Source: Rhynchonema sp. JSB1_4 (taxonomy: Eukaryota; Nematoda; Chromadorea; Monhysterida; Xyalidae). From it: 64,000 nt of DNA. The notes under the pieces are model-generated. The model did not search any database. It was not told the DNA's origin and was given only the letters and a program-made list of their open reading frames with translations. Location: NCBI GenBank assembly GCA_030248065.1, contig JASAMV010002651.1:62001-126000 (forward strand), read 5' to 3'. Shown here piece after piece: positions 32,423-64,000 of the stretch. Positions within the stretch are counted from its first letter, which is position 1; every line of letters begins with the position of its first letter. The position numbers were made by a program, and so were the translations under genes.

Positions 32423-33815
32423 TGCAAATAACTGCTTAATGCTTGCCAGAATATTCGGGTATTTGGAATTGCTTGAATCGGCTTTCGGTGCTGATAATTT
32501 TTTGGAACAACTTCAGACTCCTTGAAACTATTTTGTTTTCTATGGAACGTTGGTTCACAACCAGCACACTGTAAAAGTGTGGAAGAAAGGAAAAATTACG
32601 CCAATTTTTTAAACACCTCAGTGAAACCGAGCACGAATGATCCAATACAGAACTGTACCGGATAAAACTGCGCTCTAATCATTAACTGCGATAAATCGCG
32701 GTATGTTTATTGTTCGCAAATTTAGGCCAAAATTTACAAGTTATACAGGCGCGCAGTGAAATTTTAGGAAATGCGATGGTTTCATTCATCAAAATGAACG
32801 TCTTGCGCATTTGTTAAACGAAAACTTTCATTCAATAGGCTGATAGTTTTGCTGTAATTTATATGTTAAGAATCTCTTGACATCAGGATCAGACAGTCGA
32901 TGATTATGTCAAATACGCGGCGCTTACGAGCGGTATTGGCGCGAAATTTTATAACAAAAGGCATTACAATATTGTCACTTGCGTTGCGAGTATGGATAAT
33001 CAGTTATCGACCTTATTCACTTGATACTACATATGTATACATATTGTCTGCAATCAAATCTGTTAAAAACAATCAAATCGTAGGTAGCGGGTCGATCGAT
33101 AATATTGTCAATAAATAATTTTAAATTAAATAAACAAATTTAGATAATGATAAATGTTGTTTACGGCGAGGTAACCAAGCTTTACGCACAGTTCTGATTA
33201 AGTTTTTCTGTTGTCACGCAAATTTAACACTTTGTCGTCTTGTCAGTCAACCGCAATTTTACAAAAATAGCAACTTATTGAGAGTACTGAAATGCTCAGT
33301 CTAGTCTCGACCGGCCTAATTAGGACAACCGTGTCAAAGTGAGCACTCTTGTTTCATGCAGTTGTGCGCAGGGGATTCACTTCGCTGTCATAATATGTAC
33401 ATATACATACATACTATGTACCTATATGTACAATGTACATGTGTACGGTAGGTTATGCGTGTTTATCGTGACCGAAATGCGCAATTAAACATTGCTTTGT
33501 GATTTTATTTGTGCTCATCTGCTCTATTTGTTGAAAAACTTAACCACATATATATATCTTATTTACAACTTTATAACTTTATTCATATGCTGATCATACG
33601 TTTACAACGTATGGTATGTACTTTGCTCGTAGCGCGCATGTGAAGAGTTAGTTCTGTAAATGAAATGCGTTTTCTAGGTGGACTTGATTTTTGTAGGCCT
33701 GTGCAATTTTAAATGAAATCAAGCCGATTCAAGCGTTTTAGTTTTTCTCTATTTAAGATCATTTTAATTTAAGGCAAAAACTAAACAGGATTTAAAATAA
33801 ACATAAACAGACGGC

Positions 33816-34208
33816 TTACTTTGTAGAGTTTCCGCCCCCATACTGTCGATGTAATTTCCACTGGAGTACGAGACCGAGGTATAATAAGTTGCATACGCGG
33901 AAGCAAATATCAGCAGTCAACGACTTCCTTGAAATTTGTTGCCGTGATAGACGAGTCAGGAAACCCCAGATCTTGTACAATATTATTGTGCTCCTGAGTA
34001 CCTCTTGAAGATTGTCCTGCTGTTTGAGTTTTCTGCAAATAAAAATAGACATAATTTCTGAGTAACGAATTTTTAACAGGTCAGAAACCTTTTTCACTTA
34101 TTTTTGTGCTTTAATAAGCTGTGCCAGAAGCGCGAAGATGCAACCAGCTTCTAAAAGCCACCCACGAGAAAAGTTTGTTGTAAAAACAGCAACAAAGCAC
34201 TTCAGCAT
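33816..34208 (-). CDS. Possible N-terminal exons upstream of the ZIP gene
   Basis: On the minus strand an ATG at 34,208 opens a hydrophobic stretch (CIFALLAQLIKA), and an exon-like segment after TTTGCAG near 34,034 reads NNIVQDLGFPDSSITATNF. That resembles the helical repeats in ZIP extracellular domains. Phase between the pieces does not close cleanly, so this is a weak suggestion. Confidence 0.2.
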
Positions 34209-37200
34209 TTTGACAATAAAAAACCAGGAAATGTGGCTGATAGGTATGTATGTACATGTTTGGGGATGAAAATGACAATGGTTAAAAAAAAGCTGAGACA
34301 AAGTGTTTTTCACCAACGCGGACAAGCGTTTAGAAAACGGCATTCAAACACCAGTTACATATTTCTGAAGCATTTGGCAAACACGTGCTGTTCAAAACAC
34401 TCTTCCCGGGTGTAAGGTAAGTTTGTTGCCAGGCGAAAAGCACGAATACGGGTCACGCCCACACACGCACTGTGGCAATGGCGCTTGTGACCAATAAAAT
34501 AAATCACTGATGTGATGCGCAAACCTACCGTGAAACTCCAAATAGGAGGCCCTGAGTTCTTTATCTGGTCTTTCCGTTGGTTTTAAGATTTGACTGATCA
34601 CAACTAAATTATCTCAAATACGAACGCAAGGGCTCTTTAGAACATCAGAACATTACCAAATAAGAGCCCATGAGCTCTCAATCGAAAACTTGTTCCTTGC
34701 CGGTAGGAATATACATACAGTACATCTCATGTTGTGTGGCTAAAATTAGCATGAGATTTGGATTTGCACCTCACAGAGGCAACGCAGGCAGGAGAAAAAT
34801 AAAAATGCAAATAAAATGCTCACCTACACACGCAAAAGACACAACACAAACAAACATCGTGAAACTAAAAATAAATTAGAACGCGCGCGTGCGCATCTTT
34901 GCAAGTTTACACGTTGATGGGGTTGGGCGGGGAGACAAAAAGTAAAATCAGGGTCCCGCCCGAATCCCAAAATCGCATTATCGCACCGTTACTCGCTATC
35001 TGGGTCTTAAAACGACTTTAAATTATGGATCTGGAACTTGAACTCGGGGACCGGAACTGAAAATAACGATTTTTGAGATCCCAATCTTGCAAGGAAATCC
35101 CAGACACGCGCGTGCACTGGGCTGAGGCGCCATAGTTTTTTCGTGTGCAAAACTTACAGGTAGCAAACATTGTACAACTATGTACGTAGTGTATACATCA
35201 CACAATATGTTTTGCAGAGTTGTAAAAGTTGGATGGATAAATATTTTCTGTTTGTTTTTGGGAACATTTTCTCGGTGTGTATCTTGTGCAGCCAGAGACG
35301 CCCAATGACTATAATTCGCTCAGTCACTTGCTAATGCGTGTGCAGACCAGATCCAGGACCTTTACTATCTGCCAGACTGTCCTGTTTCTTTTCGGGTAAC
35401 AAAAATACTATTAAAGAAAAAAAAAAAAAATTTACAATAGTTTTTTTTTCCTACCTAACACACCCCCTTCTACCCACACACACAACAGATATAAAAATTT
35501 CTTTTCTCTCTTTTGTCACCTGCGCACTCCAGCCCCGTATAAAAGAAGAACTACTGCCAAACCCCGAAAAAAGTTAACTTTTTTTTACAGAAAACAAACC
35601 AATAAAAAATAAAAGATTTTATATATTTATTATATAATTGTATTTTTTTTTAATTATTTATCCTTAAAAAACTACCATTATATTTTTTTTTTTTTTTATT
35701 TTATTTTTAATATTAACTTATTTTATCATTTTTTATTACAATATAATATTATCTTTAATAAAAAATTAGTCTTTTTCTTATTTTTAATAAATATAATACT
35801 ATTATGAATAAAAACCATGCATAATCCCGCTGTATTGTTCGTTTTCGAAACAAACCCACAGCTGTGAATAAAATATGAACGAAATTCTGGAAGCATAAAG
35901 ATGGGGATTGCGTGGTGAACACAATTCGGTCAGACAATGCTTGCTGAACAGCATATCGGTTGGTACGAAAGTCACATAATGACACAGCCATTTGCAAAAA
36001 GGTCTGCTTCACCTTACCGTGACCAGCACAAAGCTTACGCTTGAAGACCACCTACAATGATGTACCTTTCGAGGCACTTTTGTTTCGTGTTCAAGGTGCC
36101 CAACAGAAGCTGGTACGAGCAGTTTGAGGGTCGTAAACCTGTTTAATGCTATCTGGATAAAACCTGTCTGTCCTCTAAAAGCTCAGCATGCACCATTGTT
36201 CGTGCAGGCTAATTGTTAAGTGGTCAACGCAAATCGTCACCGCTATGGCAGTCAGCGGAGCCACACCATGACAGTCCTAAATGAGAGCGAGGAAATGGAC
36301 AGACATTAGGCTGTGTTGCGACCAACGTCAACGATGTGCATTGACCGCACGAATATAAGCCCGATTTTATCTGTACTTAGTGCCACTTGAATATCAAACA
36401 TCAAACGCATATTGACTCACGTTTGTAATGCGTATTTAAAGATTCTAGCAAATCTTGGGGTATAAAACAACGCACCCCCGATTCACATGAGCTTGGTGTG
36501 AGGCAAATAGAATTGTTCATATGCAAGTTGAGTTTTGACAATCCGAACACAAAAAACGCTGGAAAAGTGGGGTTGAAATAAATCACTTGAGCGAACATAA
36601 AAAACCTGGAAAACCTAACACGCATTGAAACGTGGTTGGTTTGTGAGTAAAAATGGCCACAAAGGGTTGCAAACGCAAAAACCAAATCGAAGAAGTGTCA
36701 TAAAAATAAGGATCAGGATTTGAATTGGATTCGAGGAAAATGTCTGTGTGTTGTGCGCACCAGTTGGTGTATGACATACCTACTACGTAAACATTTTTGA
36801 GGTTCTGCTGAGAAAAACTGAGCAGATAAAAAATAGCGCACTATTGAAGATTGTAAATGAGTGAGATAGAGCTACTGCACATGATTTGTTTTATTTTATG
36901 TCACTGGGACCACGCACGATGAAAGTCAGAGATTATGGGTTAATGGTATTGTCGTCAACTCAAGTGGTCGACTCTCGCCGTCAGCTGAGCGCGGGAAATT
37001 ACAAATGGGAGTTGAATGCAAGAGTTGGCGACAGTGCCATAAGCCAGATTATGAGAGTTGCAAAGTAAAGGTCAATAATGCAAACGGTTGAATGTGTTGT
37101 CTGTACAGCATTTGTGAAATTGAGACCAAGGGCTTCACGTTCAGCTAATTTCGGTCCGATGTTATTTGTGCCTGTTATTCAATTTTGTAATTGAATTCCA

Positions 37201-38781
37201 ATCCTTTTTTAAAATATGCAGAAAAATGATTGAACCTGTTCTGGATATTTACGCTTCCACATAAATCAGGAAAATTCATAATGTTTTGGCAATTCCCATA
37301 TCATTGAATGCATATGCGAACGCGAAAGTTTCAATTATTTTCAAAGATTAAAATTGCCGGCGAAATGTTGTAATTGTATAGCACTATTTTTTATTGTGTG
37401 AGCTGCAGCTCCAAACCAACAGGAATAATAAGAGAAATAGGAATTGAAATAGTCATGTCATGTCTATACCTTGTGACACTTCGGAGAGCATAGAATTCCA
37501 AGCAAGACATGCGCCTTCTTTTGTCTGGAATAAAAAACTGACGAAATATATAATTTTTTTATCGCCCGGCCGCAGCAGCTGGATGTTGTACATTGTTGGG
37601 TTGTTGTATACATCTTTTAGCGCAGCGCATGGTGGAAAAGATCTCCAGTGCGACAACGTGGAAACTGGAAAGAATAACAATGCATTCGGTAATTTTGGTT
37701 CGCGCTGGACGTGTTTGTGTTGCAAACCTCGCAAATCGGTTTCGACCTTGAAAGGTACAACTGCTTTCAAAAAAATTTTCACCATCATTTTAAGGCACGT
37801 CTGAGGTTTCGAAAATCGCCTGCCGTGCAAGTGACTGAACGAAATCAAAATTTATACGCTCCAACAGGCCAGGATGGATGAGAGCTTCTTTCCACATACT
37901 GTTCAGGAATACTTGAACAAATCCTACAAGGATGATACATAATTATTTTTGGCAGTCGCACACAAGCAATTAAGTAGAATATTACAGGAGCGGCCTGAAG
38001 CCTCCCAAGTTCACGGACCCGTATAGGTACACATAAGCGTGTTGAATTGATCCAGAAGGGGGGATAATATTGGTAATCGGCTTGGTCCGCTCTAGTCTCA
38101 ACAAGTTTCTTTGACAACATAAATTAAATGTTATTGTTGGAGTCAAGATGTATAACCGCAGTCCGAACCGATCACCAAGTCTAATTCCCGGCTCGTGTGC
38201 GTGACGAGTTTGAAGGACTAAAATAACGTCACTTGACGTCCAAATACGTTTCTCTATTTATGGCCGCTTACCAAAAAAACATGCGTGCAGTTGGAAACTA
38301 TAGATCCGTCCAAAAGTATGCTACGTGGCTACGTCATCAAAAATAAGCTAAAAACACTTTTGAGTTCCGAAAACAACTTCAGCTGCTTGTACTATACGTG
38401 CAGAAATCTTGCATTCCTCAAAGTAGAGAACTTGTGATCTCAATAAGCGAAAACACCCACCGAAACTTGTAATTCCAGTTGTGCTGACAACAAGTAATAA
38501 AAGAACTCGTTGGGATAATAACAATCTTCGACAGGTTGGACCGGATTTTTTGGGCACGGTTCAGTAAATAGCGCACAATAATTGTGCGGTGAATTCAATG
38601 CCAAAACACTCTCTTGGCTCTATTGTGTCAAATGTTGTAACCAGCTTGCTACGCCATTGTTAGACAATGTTTACTGCACGCACGAGACTTTGCCAGAGTT
38701 TTCGATGATTTCGTTTGCAAACGGGAGATGAAAGCTACGCGCGCAAGAGCATTAATGCGTGCATTTTGACACGCAATTTAA
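34209..38781. other. No gene recognised; AT-rich and low-complexity DNA
   Basis: Short unsupported frames only. An AT-rich, homopolymer-rich stretch lies at about 35,400-35,810. No splice-supported chain or family motif is seen on either strand. Confidence 0.6.
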
Positions 38782-39785
38782 AGGTGCTGGTCAACAACCC
38801 CGCTTCTTTATCTGCAGTGCGCCTACAAAGGTGGATACGTGTCTCCCTACTTGGGTCTTGGTTCTTCCTATTTTCCCCGTTGAGTTTCCCCTCAGTGAAA
38901 AAATGCAAAAATTATCCGGTTTCCGTGGAAAGAATTCGCCGTTTATAATTTCAGAATATCAAGCACCACGTTTTTTCATTAGCATGTATCAGCTTTGCAA
39001 GAAACAGCTTGTTCCTGAAGGAGAGTCATTTAGTTCCAAAAACCTGGTGTTTTTTGTCACCGTTTTCTCGCCGTAATTTTAAGCATCTCGATTCACAAAT
39101 TTCTCGGACAAAAATTCTCTAATACTGTGTACATAACCTGTGCTTTTGAGTTCTCTGCACCAAACACAGCTAATACACTAATTAGGACAACATGCGCAAG
39201 TCGGTCATTATCAGCGCGCGCGCTCAAAAACAACGTGCAGATTCGAGCACTCAAAAATGTTTTGTCTTTTTTGGGGTCGCGCACGCCCATAATGACCGAC
39301 TTGCGCATGTTGTCCGAATTGTTGTATTAGCTGTGTTTGGTGCAGAGAACTCAAAAGCACAGGTTATGTACACAGTAATTAGAGGATTTTTGTGTCCGAT
39401 CAACACATTTGCTGGTCAATCGCAGATGCTTAAAATTATCGGCGAAGAAAACGGTGACCAAAAAACACCAGGTTTTTGGAACTAAATGTTTTCTCATTTA
39501 GGATGCAAGCTGTTTCCTGCAAAACCGTATATCATACCGATGAAATAAATGTTTGTGCTTGATATTCTGAAATTCTTAAACGTCGCCGTGAATTGTGCTT
39601 TCCACGGGAAGCCGGCATAACTTTTGCATTTTTTCACTGAGGGGCAAACTTCAACCTGGCCGTGAAACATCAGGAAGCAACGAATCGACTCTCCAAGTCA
39701 GAGTCGAGTAACACGATATCCCACCTTTCTTAATGTGCACTGCCCCCAAGATTAAGCGAGGTCGATGGGTTGTTGACCAGCAGCT
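38782..39785. mobile_element. TTAA-flanked foldback element, about 1 kb
   Basis: The ends AGGTGCTGGTCAACAACCC and the complement of AGCTGCTGGTCAACAACCC are bounded by TTAA at 38,778-38,781 and 39,786-39,789. The arms pair over most of the length, best at 39,129-39,216 against 39,290-39,376 (GCGCAAGTCGGTCATTAT). The outer parts have diverged, so it is older than the element at 4986. There is no coding capacity. One TGAAACATCA copy (39,663) lies in its right arm. Confidence 0.8.
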
Positions 39786-42279
39786 TTAAAGCGGATAGAA
39801 TGCAATGTTGGTGGCACTACTAAAGCCCTGTGATTACGATGAACAAAATTTGCATATTTCTGTCGATATCACATACATATGTACATTCAGCCGCTTAGCA
39901 GCAAAATTAGCAACAGCCGGTGAAACTGAGATAAAATCTCTTCCAGCCAAGTGTTGCATATGGCACCATATTTTACTTGGCGACAGAGCGGCCTGCACTG
40001 CATATTTGCACAGCACCAGGTCATCGTCAGAGCGAATGCATCATTGTAGGTGACGACCTGTGACCCAAAAAAGCTCAGAAGCAACGTACTGCAGATCGAA
40101 GAAATCAGTTTTACGGCATATGTACGATATTCATGTCCTGAAGCAACTCTATTTTTGGCTTATATTCATGTGGTCAAGGCACATCGTCGACTCTGATCAT
40201 CAATGTCATGTATGCCCGCAAATCACCCGTTGTCTTGCGCTTTGGGCTGCTTTGGCGCCGACGACCAGTGTTGACTATGGGCAACGACTAAACAATTAGC
40301 CTTATTATTTTTAATCAGTGGGCTCGAAACAAAACGATCGATCAGGGCGATTAAGTCATGCCATTCTGCACTCCTTCAGGTGCCATTTGATGCGCGAGGA
40401 ATCAAACATGAAACCCAACAATGGCAGAAAATGTACGAGTACAAAATTTGAATGCAAGGTTGTCGGTTTTTCAGCATTGTCAGTCATGCAAAACCCATGC
40501 GGCATGACTAGTCCCGCAAACAGTGGTCATTGAACTGCCACAGCGCGCGCTAATTTGCTTTTTACAACGTGCCCAGTGTCCTAACCTGGGAAGCAACCAA
40601 CACAAACACAAACACCAGTAAAACATGTCTGATCCGATCTTGTTTGTGTTGTTATACACCCCTATCACTTTCAAAAGTATACGGTCCTAATCTCGCGCTG
40701 CTCATAACGGTTCGTTCAGGTATTATGTAGGTTGTGTGGTTCTGCTGATTTCGTGCTTGGAACCAGAACACAGTCGGTTTCACCCGTATCTTCAAAAATG
40801 ATCAAGTAATTTTCGAGTGCGCGTATTACTACGATTTCCCACGTCATTACCCTTGTTTGTCCGCGTGAAAAATAAATGGACAGTCATGATTACTATTACT
40901 ACTGGAGGCGGCATACATCACGTATGTCTGTACGTTTTATATGCTTAGTGCGAATGGACGCATGAGTCATTGTCATGGATGAAATTACCACAGGCAATTT
41001 GGAAACCCGCGCTACCAAATGAAAGGAAACAAAGCTCACTTTCGGCCTGTATCGTTTTTTATACTCATTCATTCGTAATAATATAAGAAGTTTATATTTT
41101 GTGCGTATATATGACAATTATCCATAATAACAGTGAGCAGCACAGAGCACTAGAACACGATGTGAAAATCATGCGACTAGAAAAAATCCTGGTAATAAAT
41201 AAACTATAATAAGCTACGCGAGCTCAATTATGGTATCTGTATGAATTGACACAGAAAAGTTCAATGAAACATTTTTAAGCGCAGCAAGAAAAACATACTT
41301 TTGGCGGTTTCTAAGCAAAAGTATTGCAAATGTGCCCAACGCAGGCAAGTGCGTGCCAAAAAAACTTTGCGGCGAATTCAAAAAATTGTAAAGGAAAAAA
41401 TATAAATCACAAACTCATTTGTAAAGTACATAATAAGCTGTTGTTGTAAGTTGACAATTGAAAAAAAAGAAAAGCTGCGGGCTCCGGTGCATCCAAGAAA
41501 ATTCCGCCACTTCATGCATAGTGAACAGAATTATGGCTTCAAAAAACCGAAATGTGAAAAAAGTTTCACCCTAAGAACCTTTTGCAAACGTGCTGTCAAA
41601 TTCAGATTGAGGTTCAATGGTCTTTCTTCGCACGTGCAGGTGCACTGAATTATACACACAGGGCAGGTTACAAAAGGTTCAGCCAATGAAAATGAGAAAC
41701 GTTTTTATAAATAAAAGACGGTGCCGATTTTTTAAATACTGCTTTCACAAACAATCACGCATTCATATTTTGACTAGGAATAGGCGAGTGCGTTTTATCC
41801 CACTATTGGGACCACGCAACCATAAAACGATATTGACGCCGAATTTCGTAAAAAGAAGAAAGAATAACAATTTTTTGAAGTGCAAGTTTGCATAATAATA
41901 TAAAGAATTTCTGACATTCGTAAAAAGTATAGCAAGAATACAAAATCATTTACAGTGTAAGATGGCTCACAGTTGAAAAGCAGCAAAAATGTTGCGCGCG
42001 TGCAGAAGATAGTTTCAAAACGGTTCACTTTACAAATAAAACACAATTGAACAAAGAGAAATAAATGAGCAATGAAAGTAGGTACACACACTGTGAGCCA
42101 AAAATTCAGCACGACAAAGTATTCTGATCTGGCTGTCAAGCTTTGTTATTCAATAACCGCTCAGAACACTGTGTGGTGGAATTGTCTCTGGCACTGGATA
42201 CGAAATATATACGAAATGTCAATATATAAATATTTGAATAAGCAAACATTTTTGTAAAAGTAGATAATTTTCGACATTT
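39786..42279. other. No gene recognised
   Basis: Only short unsupported frames, in AT-rich sequence. This is the 3' flank of the SORBS-like gene, which ends at 42,280. Confidence 0.6.
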
Positions 42280-61144
<18,865 letters not shown>

Positions 61145-64000
61145 TGGCTATAAAGGGAGACGGAAGTAAAGGCATGTGCTAAGCAGCTGGTGTTTAGGCT
61201 GTAAACTTTTATGGTACTGTACTTTAACAGCGCGCATACATAAGTACTGGCGCACGACCATGTATTGTACCTACAGTAGATCGCGCGCGGTCAAACCCAG
61301 GAAAAATATTCGCGAACCAATTTTGGGCCAGGCGATGTAATGTGCGTCCGCAACCAAAAAACTTGTGGAATCAAGAAAGCTGCAAACAGCAGCGAAGCGC
61401 ATGCCATTTCATGATATCAGACTCGCGACTAGTCAGCTTATGGGTACTCCATATTCCCCTGTACGTGTCTGCAGAAAGAATCGTCTAAAATGGACGATTA
61501 TGGTGCATATGTAGCTATACAGGTTATGCGCATAAAAAAGCGAAAGTCGAAAAGCAAATAAAAGGAACTCTTTTGATAAGCCGCTCGGCGAACTTCGTTA
61601 TCAGGAAAAAGACAGGAACATTGCAAAAAGAGGGGTTCAAAAATTGAATTTTCCAAGCAGTTGAGCAAAGGTTCATGCCAGGAATATGTAAGTCGGTGAG
61701 GCAGTGCGCTTTTAGAAAGAGCTGACTTAACGCGATAATTTCACCAGGAAGCATTTTTGAAAAAAGAAAAGGTGCCAAAAGATTTCAGCTTGGAGCACAA
61801 TGCCCGCAGTTCTCGAACATGTTGTTGGATACTTGAAAAGAAAGAGTTTTTGGAAGTGTCAAAAGCGTTAGTTACGGCCTGTTGAGAAGATTTGTACCAC
61901 GCGCACGGAATATACATTTTTTTGCATGTTCTTTTGAAAAAAAGCGCCCCAATTCTGGACCAAACCTTGGGATCAAAACAAAGTTTTGGACGACACCAAG
62001 AAGTTTCAGTTTGAGAAGGTTCGATGTCAAAAGAAGGCGCAAAGGTGTAACATGGCTATATTTTGCGGCTCAGCTTGTTTTGTCTGAGCGCCTTGTATAA
62101 TAATCAGTCAAAGGCCGGTGTTTTTTTATTTCAGCACGCGTTTTCGCGTTTGGTCCCAGTGCGGCGGTTTCAGTCTTTTGATAGGCCCACTTGGCAGCAG
62201 CTCACGAAACGCGGTTTCTGGCTGAGATGTGCTAAAGGTCTTCTGAAGCCTGAAGCGTTAGGCTCTGAAACCGCAAGTTGTGTCAGCTAATGTACCATGT
62301 ATACCATGAAGACAAATACAGGAATAAAGCGAGTTCTGGGCCAATTTTTGGGCTTTTGGCGCGCTTATTCTTATTTCAGCCGCGTAAAAAAACTATTGAT
62401 CCAGTTAGTTCACTGAAGGGAAGGAAACGCGCGTGTTTTTATACTTAGGTGAACGGCTCTCATGTCTGGTTAGCGAGCGTGTTTGGGAACCAAAGTGAAA
62501 ACTTGTATTAGTACCTAACCACCCAAATACATAATGCGCTCTCTTGCTTGACATCAAGTGCTTTGTGGTGCGCAAACGCAAGCTGTGTAAGCAATCATGG
62601 ACCACATGACTGGCAACTGAAAATAGCCTCCGTTCCAATAACACAATGGCGAAAACCAAATAAAGCATGACCAGCCAGCTTATTGAAGATTACCTGGAAA
62701 TAAAAAAAACAGCTGTACTAAAATTGCTCAAGTGAATGTAATACTCACCATTAGCACACATCAGTCGCAAAAGACATTTTCGTTTGGGATTTTTTCAACA
62801 CCAGCAGCCGAAGAAGCAAATTCAAAACGTTCCCCAGAAGCTACATACACCCAAGTGTTCAATGAAAGAATTTAATTGGACATTAGCTTTGATTCAAGCA
62901 TATTCACGCGTGAAGCTGATAATTCCAGCAGCTAAATTCTCAAAAGGCCCTTTGGAACAGTCAGTCAGTCAAAATGTCCATCAAAGACCAATGGTCACTT
63001 CTGAATGTGTGCAAGGTCTCAAAGGAGCAACTAACTACCAGTTTAAGACTTTGGGGGGTGCCAGTCAGCCGGGGCACCGCGCTGGCAGAGGACGAAATTA
63101 TATCATTCATACGGTTTGAATGTTTGACAACAGCATTCAGCCATGGAAATAATGTTGTTTCTGTGTCGATTCCAGTGCCTGTCGTGTGCAAAGCTTGTTT
63201 TGAAACCAGAACCTAAGCAAGAAGAACCAAAAATGCCATTTTGTGCCTACCGAGCATTTAAGAATAGGAACCGCATGTGTGTGTATAATAATAGGGCTCG
63301 GATGGTCTTTCAAATATGACCAGTTACTGACCCAACTGGCCTCCAGTGTATAGGTATGTATTGTCATATTAGCGCTATAACACTACCACGTGTGGCTGGC
63401 ATATTGCTTGGAAGCACACGCTGGGAAAATTGCAACACGCGTGCACACGTCAGTGATACAAGAAAGCATAATGCCTGCGGGGCATAAGATTAGAATATGG
63501 TACAGAAACAAGACTCATGTTACCGGTGCACATTAACAACGCAGTTGGCTTATTGTTTCAGAGCGCATTCAAAATTTTGTCCCATATATCTTCACAGTCT
63601 CATACTGTATGTCTAAATTTGAGCATAAGAAGCTTATAGTGGGATAAATTCAATTCTCGTGCATGCGTGCGTCTGTGTGTGCCTGTTTGTGTATGTATCT
63701 GAGTTAACGGCACACTAATGCGCTTGGACAGTATACGGGAAAAGGGCAACAAACTTGTGAAATGGAAACACTCGAAGTTCGAAAAACCAAAACTGGTCAA
63801 AAATTTCATAGCCAACCAAGCAGATTAAACAGCTGCTGACAGTTACTTTTGAAACCAAGCAGTTGCATGCAAAACAAGAAGAGAAACGCAGGAAGGATGC
63901 GGAAAAACAAATATGAGCTAATAATTGATCAAAACAACTGGAACTAGCCTCTTGTTCAATCTTTGCCAGACTCGACTCTCCGGGCACATAATTTTCAATA
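61145..64000. other. No gene recognised
   Basis: Only short frames without family resemblance. This is probably the 5' flank or upstream intron of the SORBS-like gene. Simple tracts are few and no transposon ends were identified. Confidence 0.5.

Overview
The window reads as nuclear DNA of a multicellular animal, most likely a nematode. The genes are split by GT-AG introns whose exons join in consistent phase. An interstitial array of TTAGGC, the nematode telomere unit, lies at 450-501. The gene content (MAM-domain and DUF4773 secreted proteins, ATD-less ionotropic receptors, a globin with long extensions, a SORBS/vinexin-like adaptor) fits that phylum. A member of Enoplea/Dorylaimia is possible but cannot be proven from the sequence.

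Layout. 1-2,000: repeats, a tRNA-like element, the telomere-like array and one doubtful exon. 2,090-8,570: a DUF4773 gene with diverged extra units, and two paralogous genes for small secreted proteins, one with a TTAA foldback transposon in its intron. 8,958-28,167 (+): MAM-domain genes; the second is an 18-exon, four-MAM model in which every junction keeps phase. A DXD glycosyltransferase gene (19.5-21.2 kb, -) lies in one of its introns and two ionotropic-receptor-like genes (24.3-27.6 kb, -) in its last intron. 12,225-15,150: a TTAA element split by a second transposon, which itself holds a 280-bp inverted pair. 29,459-32,422 (-): a LIV-1-type ZIP metal transporter. 32.4-42.3 kb: mostly gene-free, with another TTAA foldback element. 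42,280-61,144 (-): a SORBS-like adaptor with three SH3 domains; a two-exon globin gene (43.6-45.5 kb) on the same strand sits inside its largest intron. 61.1-64 kb: no gene seen.

The strongest unexplained signal is a 10-bp word, TGATGTTTCA (complement TGAAACATCA), found 24 times exactly. About 0.1 copies are expected by chance on both strands. It lies on both strands, in introns, intergenic DNA and exons, in different reading frames, and three times at a 3' splice site. Its TGTTTCA core resembles the upstream (Ruby) motif of C. elegans piRNA genes. That link is inference; the enrichment itself is visible directly.

Gene models were built by hand from splice signals and phase. Terminal exons, and functions given without a catalytic motif, are less certain than internal exons.
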